Shown here one piece after another: positions 14,192 to 16,078 of a DNA stretch of 16,078 bases; position 1 is the stretch's first letter; each line of letters starts with the position of its first letter. A model generated the notes under the pieces. That model worked only from the letters and a program-made list of their open reading frames with translations, ran no database searches and was not told the origin of the DNA. The DNA is from Thermocrinis sp. GTDB taxonomy: Bacteria > Aquificota > Aquificia > Aquificales > Aquificaceae. Position numbers and translations under genes: made by a program. The stretch spans positions 1 to 16,078 of the forward strand of contig JAEMPM010000109.1 of assembly GCA_022759285.1 (NCBI GenBank), in the 5' to 3' direction.

Positions 14192-15165
14192 ACCTTCCAC
14201 CTCTTTTCAAGCCTTAGCACCATAAACTTGGCAATACCGAGCATGGCAAAAGAGACCAAATAAAGCAATAGCCCCACGTAGTAGAGGGCGGAAAGATAAA
14301 TATCCGTGTCTGCTTCAGTGAATTGGTTTGCCAAGGCAACGGTTATAGTGGTGAAAGAGTCTAAAAGAGATGTGGGGATCTGTGGGTTATTTCCTGCCAA
14401 AAAGGTCACCGCCATGGTCTCTCCCAGAGCCCTTCCTGCGGACAGAATTAAACCACCAGCTATGCCCGATGCGGTGTAGGGAATTACCACATGCCTTATA
14501 ACCTCCCACTTGGTAGCCCCAAGTCCGTAAGCGGATTCCTTCATTATGGGAGGGACCATGTTAAAGGCATCCCTCACAACGGAAGCCATAAAGGGTATGA
14601 TCATTATGGAGAGCACAAGGCTTGTGGTTAACACATCAACACCCGTGGGCGTACCCTGAAAGAGCTTTCCTATGAGAGGTACATCCCCTAGTTTGTCTTG
14701 GAGCCAAGGTTCCACTTTGGTTGCCATTACGGGGACAAGGATAAAAAAGCCCCAAAGTCCGTATATGATGCTTGGAATAGCTGCCAAAAGCTCCACCGCA
14801 GTGGAGACTATGGGTTTAAACCACTTGGGTGACAGCTCGGTGATAAATATGGCTATGCCTATGGCAACTGGTGCGGCAATGAGCATGGAGAGAATGGTGC
14901 TAATCACCGTACCAAAGACCATAGTGGCAGCACCAAAATCCTCTTGCACAGGGTCCCAGTTAGTGTGGGTCAAGAAGTGTATAAAGCCAAACTTTTCTAT
15001 GGCGAGCCTTGCCTCATAGAGAAGGATAAGTCCCGCAAGTATTGGAAAGAGAAAGCCCGCGAAGAGGGCCCAAAAACCAAGGCTAAGTTTTAAAAACCTC
15101 TCTAAGAACTCTCCGCGGGTTTTGATCTCCCTTAGGCTCTTTTGTTCTTCCGCCACGTTCTCCAT
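14188..15165 (-). CDS. pstC: Phosphate ABC transporter permease PstC
   Basis: Partner permease of PstA in the inner membrane. It has 325 residues. A hydrophilic N-terminal stretch of about 25 residues precedes the first helix (FWALFAGFLFPILAGLILLY). Later helices include VFGTVISTILSMLIAAPVAI, AIPSIIYGLWGFFILVPV, LTTSLVLSIMIIPFMAS and, near the end, ALYYVGLLLYLVSFAMLG. The EAA loop is KESAYGLGATKWEVIRHVVIP, followed by SAGRALGETMAVTFLAG, which is typical of PstC. The ATG at 15165 lies 13 bases after the pstS stop. The stop overlaps the pstA ATG (ATGA). Confidence 0.97.
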   Translation of the reverse strand: MENVAEEQKSLREIKTRGEFLERFLKLSLGFWALFAGFLFPILAGLILLYEARLAIEKFGFIHFLTHTNWDPVQEDFGAATMVFGTVISTILSMLIAAPVAIGIAIFITELSPKWFKPIVSTAVELLAAIPSIIYGLWGFFILVPVMATKVEPWLQDKLGDVPLIGKLFQGTPTGVDVLTTSLVLSIMIIPFMASVVRDAFNMVPPIMKESAYGLGATKWEVIRHVVIPYTASGIAGGLILSAGRALGETMAVTFLAGNNPQIPTSLLDSFTTITVALANQFTEADTDIYLSALYYVGLLLYLVSFAMLGIAKFMVLRLEKRWKV

Positions 15166-15178
15166 AATTATACCATTC

Positions 15179-16078
15179 TTATGGCGCTACACCATGCTCC
15201 TTCCAGTATTCAAAGATGAGCTTTTTGACATTTGCGGGCATGGGTATGTAGTTAAATGCTTCTGCGTATCTGTCTCCCTTCTCATAAGCCCACTTGAAGA
15301 AGGTGGTTGCCTTTTTAGCCCTTTCGGGTTGGTCTTTGGCAAGCAGTATGAAGGTGGCACCTGTTATTGGATAGGTATCTTTACCTGGTTGGTCTGTGAG
15401 GACTTCGTAGAAGTGCTTGGACTTATCCCACTTTGCATGTTTGGCTGCTTCTTGAATGGTCTTTATGCTGGGTTCCACAAAGTTTCCTTCTCTGTTTTTG
15501 ATCCTTGCAACGGGTAGGTTGTTTTGCTTGGCGTAGATGTATTCCACATATCCTATACCGCCCTGGGATCTCTTTACGTAGTTTGTTACGCCTTCATTTC
15601 CTTTTGCACCAACGCCTGTGGGCCACTTAACAGAAGTTCCAAATCCCACCTTTCCCTTCCACTCAGGGCATACCTTAGATAGCCAGTTGGTGAAGATCCA
15701 GGTAGTTCCGGAGCCATCGGACCTGTGCACTACCACTATGGACCTGTCTGGGAGCTTTACATTGGGGTTGAGCCGCTGTAGGTATGGATCGTTCCATTTT
15801 TTTATCTTGCCCATATAGATGTCGCAGACCGCCTTTTGGTCCAGGTTTAATACACTTCTTCCTATTTCTGGCACGTTGTAGGTAACTACAACTGCGCCCA
15901 TAACTGCGGGGAATTGAAGGAGCTTATTCTTTTCCACCTCCCCAGGTGTTAGAGGTGCGTCAGAAGCTCCAAAGTCTACTGTCCTGTTGATAGCTTGCCT
16001 GATGCCACCACCAGAGCCTATAGACTGGTAATTTACCTTGTGTCCAGTTGCCTTGTTGTACTCAAAGGCCCACTTGGA
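15179..16078 (-). CDS. pstS: Phosphate-binding protein PstS, N-terminus cut by window edge
   Basis: Periplasmic phosphate-binding protein that delivers phosphate to PstC-PstA. The frame is open to the window edge, giving 299 residues. It begins SKWAFEYNKATGHKVNYQSI in the first lobe, so the signal peptide and first strand lie outside. Phosphate-site segments are visible: SIGSGGGIRQ, DFGASDAPL, HRSDGSGTTWIF and the GGIGYVEY loop. A GTG inside the frame at 15937 is not the start, because conserved PstS sequence continues upstream. It is first in the visible pstSCAB order, and its promoter and any Pho-type control site must lie beyond the window. The two visible cysteines (C-DIYMG and VCPEW) could pair in the periplasm, but that is a guess. 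Confidence 0.97.
   Translation of the reverse strand, partial: SKWAFEYNKATGHKVNYQSIGSGGGIRQAINRTVDFGASDAPLTPGEVEKNKLLQFPAVMGAVVVTYNVPEIGRSVLNLDQKAVCDIYMGKIKKWNDPYLQRLNPNVKLPDRSIVVVHRSDGSGTTWIFTNWLSKVCPEWKGKVGFGTSVKWPTGVGAKGNEGVTNYVKRSQGGIGYVEYIYAKQNNLPVARIKNREGNFVEPSIKTIQEAAKHAKWDKSKHFYEVLTDQPGKDTYPITGATFILLAKDQPERAKKATTFFKWAYEKGDRYAEAFNYIPMPANVKKLIFEYWKEHGVAP

Noticed and set aside
15167..15172. Perfect TATAAT on the minus strand just before pstC
   Set aside because: It lies 1 base before the pstC ATG, so transcription would begin inside the gene; no -35 element; most likely chance in an A/T-rich spacer.
15179..15937. PstS as a complete 252-residue protein starting at GTG 15937
   Set aside because: Conserved PstS sequence, including SIGSGGG and DFGASDAPL, continues in frame to the window edge, so the gene is truncated by the window.

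Overview
The window looks like ordinary chromosome from a thermophilic member of the Aquificales, probably Hydrogenobacter/Thermocrinis-like. This is inferred from protein character and context, not from a marker gene. Base composition is moderate (about 45% G+C by eye). Proteins are rich in Glu, Lys, Val and Ile. Genes are packed with gaps of a few bases or overlaps. I see no insertion sequence, phage gene, CRISPR array or sign of recent transfer.

Layout. At 57-1835 (minus) is glmS (amino sugar synthesis). A 43-bp divergent gap separates it from a plus-strand run: def (peptide deformylase), a SpoVG-family gene starting inside def, resB (cytochrome c maturation), a possible 37-codon ORF, ispE (isoprenoid kinase), tRNA-Gln(UUG), prs (PRPP synthesis), rplY/ctc (ribosomal protein L25), pth (peptidyl-tRNA hydrolase), mutS2 and fliI (flagellar export ATPase). 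fliI converges with a minus-strand CpoB/YbgF-type lipoprotein gene. Only 25 bp separates that gene from a divergent DUF815-type AAA ATPase. The ATPase gene converges on, and overlaps by 35 bp, the last gene of a minus-strand phosphate-uptake operon. In transcription order the operon is pstS (cut by the window edge), pstC, pstA, pstB. No gap exceeds about 90 bases, and the longest (resB to ispE) may hold the small ORF. Bases 1-56 hold nothing I can identify.

How the genes relate. The ispE, tRNA-Gln, prs, rplY, pth order also occurs in Pseudomonas. A related ispE, spoVG, prs, ctc, pth order is known in Bacillus. This looks like an old housekeeping cluster joining translation with nucleotide and isoprenoid precursor supply. 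The four pst genes encode a complete high-affinity ABC phosphate importer, with no phoU next to pstB.

Most unusual point. The ispE reading frame has no stop before the tRNA. It runs in frame through the whole tRNA-Gln gene and ends 16 bases beyond it. The enzyme proper seems to end exactly where the mature tRNA begins, so cutting out the tRNA would leave an ispE message without a stop codon. Secondary points are the small ORF just before ispE, a pattern of genes with no Shine-Dalgarno but a -10-like hexamer 7-10 bases before the start, and an eroded Smr motif in MutS2. I found no clearly new multi-gene system.
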